Shown here: positions 1-11,340 of the stretch, piece after piece
How the letters are laid out: the number at the start of each line of letters is the position of its first letter
How positions within the stretch are numbered: the first letter of the stretch is position 1
Assembly: GCA_023653785.1 (NCBI GenBank)
Contig: JAMKCH010022212.1
Span: 1-64,000 of the forward strand
Direction of reading: 5' to 3'
Length of the DNA: 64,000 bases
Source of the DNA: Ophioderma brevispina
Taxonomy: Eukaryota; Echinodermata; Ophiuroidea; Amphilepidida; Ophiodermatidae
Program-made: the position numbers and the translations under genes
Notes under the pieces: generated by a model
What the model was told of the DNA's origin: nothing
The model's database searches: none
What the model saw: only the letters and a program-made list of their open reading frames with translations

Positions 1-182
1 TCATGTTTACAAATTTTCCAATTACCTATGTTTGTGCAGGGTGTGCGAGTTTTTTCTTTTCAATTTGGTGTACACAGATTTATTAGACATTTATTGTATT
101 AAGTAATGTATGGATCTTGTGTGTAATATGCACGTGTTCTGTTTATATTATATTGTAAATGTGAATGTTGTGGGGTTATAGA

Positions 183-345
183 TAGCAGGGAGAGAGGGGA
201 GGGGAGAGATAGAAAAAGGGAGACATAAAGAGGGAAAGCTAGGGGAGACAGAATATATAGAGATGAAGAGAGAAGAGAGAGAGAGGGAGATAGAGAGAGA
301 GAGAGAGAGAGAGAAGCGAAGATAGCTAGAGGTACGTCTATCTTC
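183..345. repeat. GA-rich simple repeat
   Basis: The top strand is almost pure purine here, mainly GA and GAGG runs, with an uninterrupted (GA)n stretch near 293-314. It is a degenerate purine/pyrimidine mirror tract of the kind that can form triplex DNA. No reading frame is supported. Confidence 0.9.
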
Positions 346-1867
346 TGCCGTATAGTGATATGCTAGGGATAGTTGAGAGGCGAGGATATGAGATAATTAT
401 AGGAGAGTATAGAAGAGATGAGGAGGAGCGAGTGTGTCTAGTGTGTTCATTTTTTACACTTTATTCTCGTGGGTTCATTTTTATACCATTTAAGAGATAC
501 AAATTCTTTAGAAGATAAATAATGTGCTTTTAAAAGGCTTTCCCCAAGATGATGTGCTCTCAATTTTCTGACAAATCTTTGTTTTCTTTTGTACACCTGT
601 TTTCGCACATAGTAATAACTGTGGAAATAGCTAAGCTCCAATCGATATCCTTCATATAGAAAATAACACTTGTTCTCATAATTCTGGATTTCTTGTAAAA
701 CACAGTATCCTATGATAGTATGGTTATGCTATACACCAATGTATAATGTTTACTGCTCACAACGAAAAATGTGATTCATCTCAAACTTTGGAATAGAGCC
801 TCTTTAGTTTAGTCGACTATTTTAATAATACTCCAAAATGATATTTCAAAATTCCGATGCAGCTAGTATTCCCTGCTAACCAAAAACAGTTAACAAATTT
901 GCTGGAGAGAGTGACCACATGTGGGAAACAAAAGATATCACTGCAGTAGTTTAGTTTCATTGTTCCATAAAACAAGACTAATTTCTTTTTAAGTTTCACT
1001 TAAGTTTGTTAAGTTTCACTTAAGTTGCATTTGGCCATGCAGTAACGGCCTTGACAATGACTCAATACAACTTGGCTGCCTATACAGCATTTGCTCGCTG
1101 TCTACCCCTGTGTCAGTTTTCCTTGAGTCGACAATATTTGACAACTTAATATTTCCCTTTAAGAAATTAGAAATACAAAAAATTAGTACAATTAATACTA
1201 AAATACTTGATTGATCCGGAGTCATAATGTCTGTGGGGTTGACACTTAATCGTTTCAAAATGTTTTTTTTTTTGTATAATTCATCGTTTTTTAATATGTG
1301 AGCACAATGGCATTTGTACAAATCTGACATTTTAGGAACGAGTGGCGGATAGCAAATCTGTGCTGTTCATGCTCAATTTTTTTGGGAAAATTATAACCTT
1401 TTGTAAAAAATAAGCATGTATATGTAAGAATTCATAAGGAGAATAATTAGTTTTGTGACTGTTCAAAATGGAACTTCAATGGTTAGCCTAATTTGTCTTT
1501 TTGACTCAAAACTGACATGCTGATAATTAAATGATTATTTCTTACATATCTAAGAACGAATTTGTGCTTGAGGCAATTACTGTCACACCCCTGCCTTATA
1601 AAATTCCCTGTTATTTTAAGTTTAATTGATGGTTGAACAAAAATATAGTTTGTCTCACTTCTGCTAGACATGCATTTTAAAGAAGGTACCAGACATTTAT
1701 TAACATGCCACCACGTATGCACATCGGATGCACTACACGTCACGCAGACCACCCACCACTCAAATAAATGTAAATGGATATTATGTACACATTGGTCTCC
1801 TGTGCTCTTTATGGTATATTTATTGTTGTAATTGTGTTCTTATTTTTGTGCATATGAGTGTATGACG
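346..1867. other. AT-rich stretch, no gene seen
   Basis: Only short frames on both strands occur, none with paired splice signals or recognisable protein features. I see no repeat boundaries in it. Confidence 0.5.
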
Positions 1868-1927
1868 CATGCGTGTGCATGCATATGTGCATGTGTGTGT
1901 GTGTGCGAAAAAAAAAAAAAAAAAAAA
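1868..1927. repeat. alternating purine-pyrimidine (TG/CA) run then A20
   Basis: About 40 bases of alternating purine and pyrimidine (GCATGCGTGTGC, then TG repeats) are followed directly by about 20 A. The alternating part has Z-DNA potential. A TG tract joined to poly-A could mark the tail of an old retroposed copy, but no body can be recognised upstream. Confidence 0.8.
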
Positions 1928-2878
1928 TGCAATCAGTGTTAAAATGAACCAGTCTTAAAATGAATCTTAAAATGTTATTGGTTGACATGTGGTCTTTAAT
2001 AGAATAACAGAAATATTATAATATGCTCTATTCCATAAACACATTTTGGGTAAAGGACTGTACCTGTTGAAAGAAATATCAATTAGCTTATGGGGATGTC
2101 ACTGTGACCTCTGTTGGGAGAACATCGCCACAAAATGTCCCTACTAGGTACAAACTTTGCAGTCACACACATTCACAAATACATATCCACACAGAAATTG
2201 TCCATAATGAAACAAGTAAAATGTGGAAACCTCATCTACTCATATGTTTTGTGCAATATCTCTGGAATTGCCTCTTGAAATTGATTTCACTTCAGATCTC
2301 ATTTTGAAGTCAATTTTACCGTCTCGAATACACCGCACATGGTCAATCACCTCCTTACAGTCGGGAATATTTGCGGAGGTCAGGGGTTAGGTTTACTGTC
2401 AATCATGAACTAAGGCAGTCTTATTACTTTAATAAACACTTGTTTTTGCCAATAACGAAAATTTATACTGAGATTTATGTACTCGATCCAGATGACATGA
2501 TATATGATATGCTTCATTTGATGGGGAAGGACAAGATCACCTAAAGTATAGTTGTTCTTTTATTCATTTCTTCAGCCAATTTATTTTGAGTGGTGAGAAA
2601 GCAGTTTTATGAAGATCAATATTAACCTCTTGCTAGCTGAGGATAATCGGCAGGTTATGTTGATGACTTTCATGACCAACATATTGCTCAAATAGCTTGT
2701 GCTGTGTGATGTGTATATGTCAGAAGACAGCATGTCTCCTACATGAAATAACCCAGCCCCATCCCTTTGAGTAATATGACAAATTTACCAACAGCTATAC
2801 AACATCAAAATAAAATGGTAGTCAGACCTGTAAATAGAATTGTGGAGGGTGCCAATTTTGCTAAATCGAGGTTTTTTT
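1928..2878. other. AT-rich stretch, no gene seen
   Basis: Nothing beyond short frames. A strong pyrimidine tract and AG at about 2574 is followed by stops in all frames within about 45 bases, so it was not accepted as an exon. Confidence 0.4.
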
Positions 2879-3020
2879 AAAGGAGAGAAAGAGGGAAAAG
2901 ACGAAAGAGGGGAAGGAGAAGAAAGAGAAGAGAGACCAGGAAAGAGAGGGAAGAAAGGGGAAGTAGTAGGAATGGAAAGGGCAAAGGGAACAGAGGAAAA
3001 GAAGATGAATACATGAAGAA
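2879..3020. repeat. purine-rich (GGAAAG) tract
   Basis: About 140 bases are nearly all A/G on the top strand, based on variable GGAAAGAG words. It creates long open serine/proline-rich frames on the bottom strand, which are compositional artefacts. Confidence 0.8.
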
Positions 3021-3110
3021 AGGAAGAAAAAAGATATAAAATCATGAAATAATTCTGCTTATATTGCCCAGTTTCATCCGTAAACATGTCTTGACTGCCC
3101 TGAAAACTAG

Positions 3111-3484
3111 GCTTGTCTGTTTCCTGTCTTGTCAAAAACTTGGGTCAAAGTGAGCACACTGGGCCAAAATGATCCACAGTGGACTGACAATGTGTTGCCC
3201 CAACACCTTACTTGTTATGCCCCTGTCACTGCACAAAAGTTCAGAAGAGACCAAGAAGATTGCACCTGCAATAAAATGCATCAAATTTTCAACACTTGTA
3301 CATCAAATATTTCATGTAATGGATTGGAGATAACACCAAACGGACAGCACCGAGTAAAAATATGTACTGCAAGAAAGTATCACAACAAATTCTCTTGTTC
3401 AATACTTGATAAGATGGTCGACATACAATCACAAATGCCATCTACAAATGAATCTCATCTTGAAATTCGAGCTACAACTGGTTA
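3111..3484 (+). CDS. uncharacterised cysteine-containing open frame
   Basis: An open frame runs from just after a TAG at 3108-3110 to a TAA at 3482-3484 (123 codons). That TAG could also serve as a weak splice acceptor. The frame is long for sequence this AT-rich, and its later part has spaced cysteines (CTCNKMHQIFNTCTSNISC). It has no ATG near its start, so if real it would be a terminal exon. I do not recognise a family, and the acceptor lacks a good pyrimidine tract. It could be a chance open frame. Confidence 0.2.
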
Positions 3485-3658
3485 ATTTTGAAGAAGCAAT
3501 ACAATACCATTTAGCAACAATTTGCTTGTTACCAATTCTCTAAGCATGTTTCATTGTATAAAATATGAAGTTAGATGCAAAAAACCGATTCATCCATTTC
3601 CCCCAATAAAGAAAATACTTTAGAGTAAAATGAGATGATACTGCTCTTTTTTCCTTAG

Positions 3659-3739
3659 ATTAATAATTTGAAGAAAATATTTAAACAAAACCAACAGAAA
3701 AGACTGCAATTTGAAGACAAAATTCAGCACCTGCCAAAG
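3659..3739 (+). CDS. candidate internal exon, coiled-coil-like
   Basis: A strong acceptor (CTGCTCTTTTTTCCTTAG) precedes 81 bases open in one frame only, and CAAAG|GTAATA forms a donor. The 27 codons read as a highly charged, heptad-like helix (central part KKIFKQNQQKRLQFEDKIQ), with no stop and both ends in phase 0. The other two frames contain stops. The peptide is typical of coiled-coil proteins but too short to name. No partner exon is firmly established; the next plus-strand candidate in compatible phase is at 28175. Transcript data would decide. Confidence 0.35.
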
Positions 3740-4259
3740 GTAATAAAATTCCACACTTGTACAGCTTCAATGCTGTTCACGCATCAGTGGCAAGCATTCA
3801 CTATTAAAGGCTTTGCATTAAGTTCCCTCAATATACCATGAATCTATCATTCATTATTTATTCCCTGACATGTTCAAATATTCTGCACACAGGCATCACA
3901 AAATGTGTATCTAACCAAATACATGTAAACTCGATTGGGTGCTATGTTCATATTATGTGAGTGATGAACTCATGTAAATCTACCTTTATGCTCACTATTT
4001 GAAGACTTTTATGAAAATCTATAGCCTTAAGATGTCAGAAGAGTTTACTTGTCATTTTATTGGCTAAGCACAAAGGAGTGTACCAAGCAATCAAGTCCCA
4101 CTGATGAGTGCCTCACCAGGACCAAATGTCTGTAGCACATGGAAATGAGCCCATTTTACCTTAAATTGGCCCAAAATGAGGCCAAAGTTGGTAGCAATCC
4201 CTCAAAAATCGGGGTAAAAATGCAAATGTTATTCCATTTTGTTCCCTTTATTTCAAGCC

Positions 4260-4475
4260 GGGGGAGCAATTTCTCTCTACCTCGAGTCAGGTTGCCACCC
4301 CAGAGAGCTTTGACCGGGAAGAAAAAGCTGGAAATCATTCTAAATCAGCCACTTTTTGCCTGCTCACCAGGAAATTTTCACCTCCAACCAGGAAAATTTG
4401 CCTCAAAAGCACATCAAACCGGGAAAATCTATTTTCTCCATCTTTCAAGTGACCCCTGTTATGCCCCTGGAGAGA
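4260..4475. repeat. CCGG/CCAGG-rich dispersed repeat, G-run element family
   Basis: The segment ends in TTATGCCCCTGG and carries repeated CCGGGAAAAT- and CCAGGAAAAT-like words. It resembles in style the elements at 28.4, 54.2 and 60.4 kb, where GGCGTAGCCAGG-like ends flank G or C runs. No complete terminal inverted repeat was found, so this is likely a decayed fragment. Confidence 0.35.
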
Positions 4476-4545
4476 GAGGAGAAAGAGTGAGGAGAGAACA
4501 AGAGGACAGAAGAAAAAAGATAAAGGCAGAATAGATAGAGAGAGA
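4467..4545. repeat. GA-rich simple repeat
   Basis: Nearly pure purine top strand. A second block lies at 4621-4680. Confidence 0.75.
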
Positions 4546-4560
4546 AGGAAAAGGCTGTAC

Positions 4561-4610
4561 TTTATTTTTATCACAGTGAAATTTGTTTATTTTTATCACA
4601 GTGAAATTTC
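4561..4610. repeat. 25-bp perfect-type tandem duplication
   Basis: Two adjacent copies of a 25-base unit beginning TTTATTTTTATCACAGTGAA differ only at the last base (G/C). They lie between two GA-rich blocks, consistent with replication slippage. Confidence 0.9.
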
Positions 4611-5102
4611 TTGTTTATGGGGAAGAGAGCAAGAAAGAGAGTTGGAGAGTGAGAGAGAGCGAAAAAGAGAGCGCTGTACTTTATGGTCAAAATAATTTGA
4701 TTAGAGGTCAAAGTACGAGACATAAATATGTACAATGTGAGTATTATTGAATTATGTGTCCAAAATTGCTATGCTTTGGAAATGTTCTTATATTGAACTA
4801 AATTAGAGACGTTACATTAACCACTATATTATCCCTGTGGAAGGAAAGAGACAAGCTGCAAATTAGTGAATTACTGTGATGGTGATTTGACATGCAAACC
4901 CACAACCACACCAACAAATTTGCTTTGCTGCAGTCAGCCACTGAAGAAAACTCATGCACAGCAGTTTTCATCATCTTCATTACTACAGACAGGTGGCACA
5001 AACAAGTGAAGCTTTTCACAGTACGAAGCATAAATGTATTCATGGGATTGATCATTATGTGTAGTCTCCATTCAGAAGCCGCTAAACTTTTTATAATATA
5101 AG

Positions 5103-5679
5103 GCAAACTCTGACACAGCACACCTCTCAATGCTAATGCGCGCCTCTTTAATTGGTCGCGTACCGACAGTATATTACTTTTAATCGGGGCATTTTGTGGC
5201 CGTTTTTTGTTCGCGGATCTCCCTAAATGTAGGGCAATTTCGGCCGTTGAAATGGTACGTTCAAATTACTGTCGTCTGGGTGTTTGACCCCCAGATTATT
5301 GTCGTTGATCATTCTTTATCTTTAAGTTTTTTGGGTAAAAACGTTGTTGTTTTTGTAAAATGTGTTTTGTTTTTATTTAAATATGGAAAGTTTGGGTTGT
5401 TTCCTCCTGGACTTTTGAAGTATGTACGAGATCAGCTATCACTGTTTTAAAGATGTTCGGAAAACTGCGCTTTCTAGAGAGGCGTACTTTTGTTTAAATT
5501 GGGTGTAATATGTGTAGTTGAAATAATGTTGCTGCCAAAAAAAAGGAAATTAGTGACGGTGGACCCATTTCCCCCGATTCCTCCTCTCGGCGATTTTTAA
5601 CGTAGGGTAGTTCACGGTGGTAATAGCGGATAGTTTTGAGGTTAACTCTAACTGGACACTCCTATTGCTCCCGGGCCTA
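5103..5679. other. CpG-bearing segment, no recognised gene
   Basis: GC content and CpG frequency rise relative to the surroundings. It forms the left outer flank of the symmetric composite described at 5.1-13.7 kb. Open frames here are not recognisable. Confidence 0.4.
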
Positions 5680-5712
5680 TGACGTGTTTAAGCATAAATA
5701 GCGGGGGGTTAC
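5680..5712 (+). promoter_or_regulatory. candidate core promoter (CRE half-site and TATA-like box)
   Basis: TGACGTG at 5680-5686 is followed by a TATA-like CATAAATA at 5693-5700 and, 13 bases later, by an ATG at 5713. The distance from TATA to ATG is too short for a usual start site and 5' UTR. The pairing is therefore only suggestive. Confidence 0.2.
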
Positions 5713-5832
5713 ATGGAAGAGTTTTTTGACGAAATTAACAATGATACTCATTGTTGCAGCCGCCCGAAGGACATAGTTATTCCGTGTTTCATTGAAAAAT
5801 ACCCAGAATGCGTTGCGTTAAAAAACAGTTAG
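5713..5832 (+). CDS. small open frame of 39 codons, unknown
   Basis: ATG to TAG, 39 residues, acidic N-terminus (MEEFFDEINNDTHCC) then RPKDIVIPCFIEKYPE. Codons are varied and the composition is protein-like, unlike the AT-rich frames around it. It lies 24 bases before a tRNA-like relic. There is a G at +4, but the -3 base is T. An acceptor-like TTGTTGCAG lies inside the frame, so an exon starting near 5760 is an alternative. No family recognised. Confidence 0.25.
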   Translation: MEEFFDEINNDTHCCSRPKDIVIPCFIEKYPECVALKNS

Positions 5833-5856
5833 CGAAAGGTTACACAGCTAATTGAC

Positions 5857-5948
5857 GCCTGAAATGGCAGCTTCCCCCCTCAATAGCGCTGTCCATTGAT
5901 TCTTAAAATAGGACCGTTAGGTCTGTGGTTCGAATTCCACTTTGGGCT
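5857..5948 (+). pseudogene. class II (Leu/Ser-type) tRNA-like relic
   Basis: The 7-bp acceptor stem can still pair (GCCTGAA with TTTGGGC, two G-U pairs). A T-arm with GGTTCGAATTCC lies just before the 3' strand, one base longer than the B-box consensus. A variable-arm-like hairpin (GACC/GGTC) and the 92-base span fit a class II tRNA. The D and anticodon arms do not fold cleanly, so it is probably not functional. It shares GCCTGAA and TGGC at its 5' end with the minus-strand relic at 12.7 kb. Confidence 0.45.
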
Positions 5949-6039
5949 GATTTTTTGGAGGGGGGGGTTCTTTCTTTAATTGTATTTTTATAATTTTTTT
6001 ATTGTTTGGGGTGTACCAGGAGTTTTTTTTCGCATATGA

Positions 6040-6865
6040 CCATCACAAATTCATACATCTAGCCTAAAGAGCATAACAAAAGAAATTAACACAATAAAAA
6101 TTAATAAAAACAAATGGAATGAAAGAAAGAAAATATCAGTACAAATTAAAAATAAAAAATAAAAAAAAAAAATGAAAAATATAATAACGGATGATAAATA
6201 ATAACAAATAATTTAGAAAAAAATCAAAACCAAATCAACTCCGTGACCTAGTCTTAGAATATCAGTAAAATATTAAAAAAAAAAGAAGAACATAATTACA
6301 GATATTTATATAGCGCCTTTCCCAAGAGGAAAAGAAATCCTAAAATAATAAATGGAATCATTTTTTTTAAAAATCAGTACAAAATAAAAATAACTAAAAA
6401 CGACAAAATAATAATAAAAGCCAAATGTAAGAAAATAAAATAAACGAGGGTTAATAAAAAATATTTTAAATTAATAAATCAATAAAACAAACCACAAAAA
6501 AACACCAAAAAAGAAAGGGAAATTTTTGTTAAAAGTGAAAAATAAACTTAATAATTAACACTAAACAAAATAAAAGATGACTAAATAAGTAAAATAAACA
6601 AATACACAAATACAATTACAAAATTAAAAAACAAAAATGTTGAATACATACAAATATAATAAAGTACAAATAATAAAAAAAGTAAAAAAAAACTCTATGA
6701 TTAATTTTAATTTACATAAAAAAAATAAAACTAATAATAAGAATATGAACACAATCAATTACATAATTAAACACAAAATAAACACTATGAATAAAAATAT
6801 AACATTATAAATTAAAAAATCAAAATAAACACAGAATATAATATAAATAAACAACAAACAAACGG
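6040..6865. repeat. A-rich low-complexity block
   Basis: About 825 bases dominated by A with AATAAA, ACAAA and AAAAT words and few G. It is strongly strand-asymmetric and is mirrored by the T-rich block at 11.34-12.64 kb. No frames are open for long. Confidence 0.85.
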
Positions 6866-7640
6866 AATTGTTCGCAAAGAAATTTCCATTCTTGTAACCC
6901 TGGCTTCATAATCCAAGCAATTGTCAAGAAACTTACAGCTTCACTCTGGACATCCTTCACCTTACACTTTGCATGTGTTTATATATCAGACCAAACTAGG
7001 GGCTACCACCAAAAGCTAACAACCGCAAACCACTGTAGTATTCCTTACCAGCCAATTTTTATCCAATGTCATCTGCATCTGGAACACCCCTACCAGCTTT
7101 ACTGGGTTCCGCTCAGTCACTGAGATTTCCGGAGTCGCCTAGAAGCCACTTCTCACACTCTCCGCTAGCTGCCACACGGACCCTTCTTTTTACACTTACT
7201 TTGCAACCTCCTTTTGTCCTGCACACTTTTTGATCTTTGTTCACCTGTGACCAAGCACCTTTTTCAAACGAGTCCAAACATATACTGAGTGGGATGTAAG
7301 GATTGGAAGATACGATAGATGCGTCCCACTATATTTCCATTTACAGTCAACTAAAAAACTTTGCAAGTTGCCTGAATATGCAGCCACGGATTTACAATTC
7401 ATCTTTGACATCAATTCAACCAATCTAAACAACTTGCCAGGAAAACGTTCTGCTCTGCTTCAATTCAACATACAAATTCCAGGCCAACCCGTTATCAACA
7501 ATGGCTCAGAGCGACCGGTAAGGTTCTGAACAGAAGCAATCACAACCATCGCCAACATGAACCCACGGGCAACGCACAATTAACCTACCTTACAGCCTCC
7601 CCCCCCAACCATATCCCCAACTAGCCGCAAAACCCTGAAC
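6866..7640. other. C-leaning segment between A-rich block and inverted repeat
   Basis: Moderately pyrimidine-rich on the top strand, ending in a C8 run near 7600. A minus-strand frame at 7241-7432 has an acceptor-like tract and a CACAG|GTGAAC donor inside it, but two frames are equally open, so no exon is called. Confidence 0.35.
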
Positions 7641-7642
7641 CT

Positions 7643-7668
7643 AGAAAGCCGAGAACCGCGAAATTCTA
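7643..7668 (+). repeat. 26-bp inverted repeat, left copy
   Basis: AAGCCGAGAACCGCGAAATT and the following CTAGTT are the reverse complement of 10629-10654 with 25 of 26 bases matching. Similarity stops at the inner edge. Further out there are only scattered matches (both sides have AGGGTTTTG in the same relation). Confidence 0.75.
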
Positions 7669-10628
7669 GTTTAATGATATCATTAGGTACTTGTAGACTA
7701 CTTGTTGTAAGAGATCATCTCTCACAAAATAAACCATTGAGAGAATGTCTTATTTGATTTAGTCAATTCCAAAATGGAAAATGTCCAGTTCCTATATAGA
7801 AACAGAGAAATGTACAGCTATATAATTTAAAAGATGGCCGTGTATCTCAGCATTAAACAACTCCGTGATATAACCACTGTCGAAAATGCCTCCAAAAGAA
7901 AGAATACATAGAAAAAGGAATACTTGGGTACTTTTGATAAATCTTTTCTTGGAAGCCTTTCACACGTAACCCCGAGATATAATTGTGTCTTTGTGACACA
8001 GTATCAGAAAATAGCTGCATTATCATCAAAAATGGCAATAGATTGCAAATTCAATCCATCAACCGCTTGGTGCAAAAAGCTTTATTGTGCTTTGTACACA
8101 AAAAAGTCCTTCGACTTCTAAAAATGGGGCCTCTATGGGACTGCCAATTAAGAAATAAAGGGTGATGCAGCATCATTTATGGGTGAATGTGTCCGAGTTT
8201 GGAAAACTTTCATAGTATGGATGGTGGTGCAGGTTGTCCGCAGTACTTGAGAGTTCTCTAACTGAAAGATACATGTTGGGCCCATAAATGAACACGGAAT
8301 CCGTTTATTCTTTCTGATCTATTACCTCATCCACATCACTAAATATAGTTGTTTTTTTATTTGAAACTGGTTATATATTAAATTTTTGTTTTTAATCTTA
8401 CATTACATTTTTAAGTTTTAAATTATGAAAAAGGCTATTACCCCATTTCTTTCCATGAGCTCAATATTTTTTTTATTATTTGCTAGTCTACCCAACTTAA
8501 ACAATTAAATTTTCTTCGTGCAAATGAATGAATCTGCAAGAGATTATGTATTGATAATCAACTAATGCATGTATACAAACTCTCAACTTTTTTAAGTCGT
8601 TAAAGCCTCAAACGAACGGGCCTTTAATATGTGATAAGTTACCTGCACACGGTCAAACAAGTGAATGTCTTTTACATTCTGTTCATATAGCTTTAAAAAT
8701 AGGCACATTATTGCTTTCAGGTGTTGTTTTTCCTTTTTTAGTCATCATAAAAACGGAGGATAAAAATTTCCTTAAAAAGGAGGGCGCCCCAAGTATTGAA
8801 GTCTTGATTTGGGTTGTTCTAGTGTGGTTGGGAAATACTTAATGTAAGAAAGGCACTGTAGACACACTATCAGATTGAATTCGTGAATGTTTTTATTGCA
8901 ACGTTGCTTACTACAAAAGTGTTTGAAATAAGTATAGAAAATAGATAATATATTGATACAAGAATATAGTATGAACATTTCCGTTGTTGGTGAAAGTTGC
9001 AATTTTGGTATAGGAGCAATACAAATTATCGTATTATAGGGAAATATAAGGAAATTAGAAAGCTTTATTTTTGTAGCCAAGTACGAGGTACAAGAATTGT
9101 TTAAGTGTGTACACATATGAACTATATAATACAATACTTGGTTGTTTGTTAATCTTTTGTTGCACTTAGAAGAATGGAAATGGTTTATTTCAACATTTTA
9201 GAGGAGTGGATTTGTTTTTTATTGAGGTGTTGTTTTGGCAGAAACAGCTGCTGATGGATTTTGAGAGTTGCCTTTTGTTATGGTCCGTGATAGGTTTAAC
9301 AATACCTTTGACCTTGATAGTGACCCCTTGACTTCAGAACCCAAATGAGGTGGGCTTGTAAACCATAAATGGAATTTGGTTTAAATTGATACCATACTCC
9401 AGTGACGTTCCAATGTTACATTTTCAGCTTATTTTCAACTTGACTTCAACCTTCACAAGACATACTGTATGAGAGGGGATCGTTTTCCCTTATTAACAAT
9501 GAGGTATCCTATGGTGACTTTGATTTTTATATACCACAAAATTGCATAAAAAAAAAAATCCCATGCCTTGTTCACTTTTCACTCCATTTTGGAAAGAGTT
9601 ATTTAGAGTACAGTACAGGTGAGACTTCAATCATTACCTAAAGGTGTTGCCATCAAGTAAATAATTTGGGCATGATTATGGCCTAATTTGCATAAATTTT
9701 GCGATATTTTATCCTGTTTTCTTCTTTTCCCTGCGACAATCCGGGAATTTATAACCAACAAAATCGTATAAAAAAGAATGCCTAGTTTTTAATTTTCACA
9801 GATTGAAGGTTATTTTGAATTCTGATCCATGTGGGCCCTTAATATAAATAAAATGTATGAGACAAGGACTCTTTATTAAATTTGCATAATTAGAAAACTA
9901 ATGTGCATAAAAAATGGTCTGTATTTTGTGTTTATCGGTTTCGTTTAAAAAACCTTTTCTTTGTGTGACAAAAGTATAAAAGGCCCTAATTATGTTTTCT
10001 AACCCAAGTCATTTTTTGAGTTAATAATAACAGACTTAGACGGATACAATAAGTGAACGCATTTAAATAAGTGCACATTGGCCATAATTTGCATAAATTT
10101 ATGTACCTTTTGTTTTAAAATGCGTCCATTTTAAATTCCGTGTTTTGAATACTATGGAAGTATAAAAAAGGCTTTTTAAGTGTCAAGAAAGGTTCAAAAG
10201 CATATGTTTTGCTTGTTGATAACCTTTTTAAAATCGGACAAATGTTCAAGATCTTTTGTAAGTCAGGCTACATGGTTTTATGAAGCTAAAGAAAAAAAAC
10301 ACTAATTATATAGAGTTTCAAAAGGGACTAGCCCAATATTTTTGGATTTTGTTAATACAACTAGGCAATATTAAATAAATCCAGGGTCTGTGTTGTTTTA
10401 CTTGTGGACAGAAACAATTCACATAGTACATAAACTATTTATTAATAAAGTTGCTAATGACCTGCTTTGAATTCTGTGTGTTTTGATTGTACATAAAAAA
10501 ATAATTCCTTGCATGTATAAATCTTTTATAATTTCAGTATCACTATGTTTTTTAATTTATTATATATTAAAATCCCCAAGATTAAAGGAGGAGCTTGTTC
10601 ATTTTAAAACGCCTAATCCCCCGAGCCC
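7669..10628. other. AT-rich core between 26-bp inverted repeats
   Basis: About 3 kb with no reading frame that looks like a transposase or other known protein. The longest minus frame (8772-9134) is rich in I, Y, F, L and S, as expected of AT-rich noise. One short candidate exon (8643-8690) is listed separately. If the inverted repeats are transposon ends, this core looks non-autonomous. Confidence 0.4.
8643..8690 (-). CDS. candidate 48-bp exon, unknown
   Basis: On the minus strand CCTATTTTTAAAG precedes 16 open codons (LYEQNVKDIHLFDRVQ), then GTGCAG|GTAACT. The other two frames have stops. Length is a multiple of three. The acceptor is only moderate and the exon is short, so chance is a serious alternative. 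Confidence 0.15.
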
Positions 10629-10654
10629 CCCAAAACAACTAGAATTTCGCGGTT
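10629..10654 (-). repeat. 26-bp inverted repeat, right copy
   Basis: AACTAGAATTTCGCGGTTCG and the following CGGCTT are the reverse complement of the left copy. It is followed by another TTTCGCGGTT word, so the CGCGG motif is locally duplicated. Confidence 0.75.
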
Positions 10655-10699
10655 CGCGGCTTTTCGCGGTTGGGCGGCGGGGGTACAAAGGTTAGGGTT

Positions 10700-11340
10700 T
10701 TGTTTGGTTCCGTGCGGAACCTATCAGACGTAACCTGTAACTTTGTCACCACCTTAAGGGTCCCTGTCTGACTACCGACCACATGGCTCCTTTGCAACTA
10801 TACCAGGGGCCCTTTAACTAGTTTGGCCGCCCCAAAGTCCCCAAGGTCTTTTCTTTTCCTCGTCATTTCGAACTATCCAAGACCCCTTCCACAACTGTCT
10901 GGGAGCTGTCACAGAGCGTCCTCCCCAACTAACACAGATCCTCCTTCTCATCTACCAAGATTGGCCCCCCTATTCCCCCAACTAAACCCGGTTCCCTCCT
11001 TCCAACTACAAACCAGGCACATCTACATACCTCAACACCCCTATCCCTTTTTATCTATATGGACAAATTCCCAACTACCCATCCCAACTCCCAAGGTTCG
11101 TTTTTGGTATTACAATTGATTCGTCTTGCGCTATATTATATTGGCAGAATATAAAGGTCAATACCTCATTTGCATACCATGAAACCTCTACCCGATTTCC
11201 CTTCTCAACCTCCCAGAGTTCCCTTTCCCAACTACCCCCAGGGTTGCTCTTTCTAACAAATGTCCGGGTTCCACATTATACAGAGTGTTGCAATCACACC
11301 TCACCCCCTTCCACCACACACCCTAACCCCACGCCAATTC
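10700..11340. repeat. C-rich degenerate repeat (CCCAACTACC words)
   Basis: The top strand repeats variants of CCCAACTAC and TTCCC at irregular spacing. The bottom strand is therefore G-rich (TAGTTGGGGAA-like units), with G-quadruplex potential. Proline/threonine-rich open frames here are compositional. Confidence 0.6.

Noticed and set aside
2785..3135. Serine/proline-rich minus-strand frame
   Set aside because: It is the translation of a GA-rich simple repeat.
4798..5130. 110-codon minus-strand frame as a gene
   Set aside because: The overlapping plus strand is also open, there is no start or splice support and no recognisable motif.
5857..5948. Functional tRNA gene
   Set aside because: The T-loop has an extra base and the D and anticodon arms do not fold, although the acceptor stem can pair.
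8772..9134. 120-codon minus-strand frame as a gene
   Set aside because: Amino-acid composition is that of AT-rich noise (I, Y, F, L, S, N), with no splice context.
10700..11340. Interstitial telomere-like repeat
   Set aside because: The CCCAACTACC words have no constant period and do not match TTAGGG or a close variant as an array.
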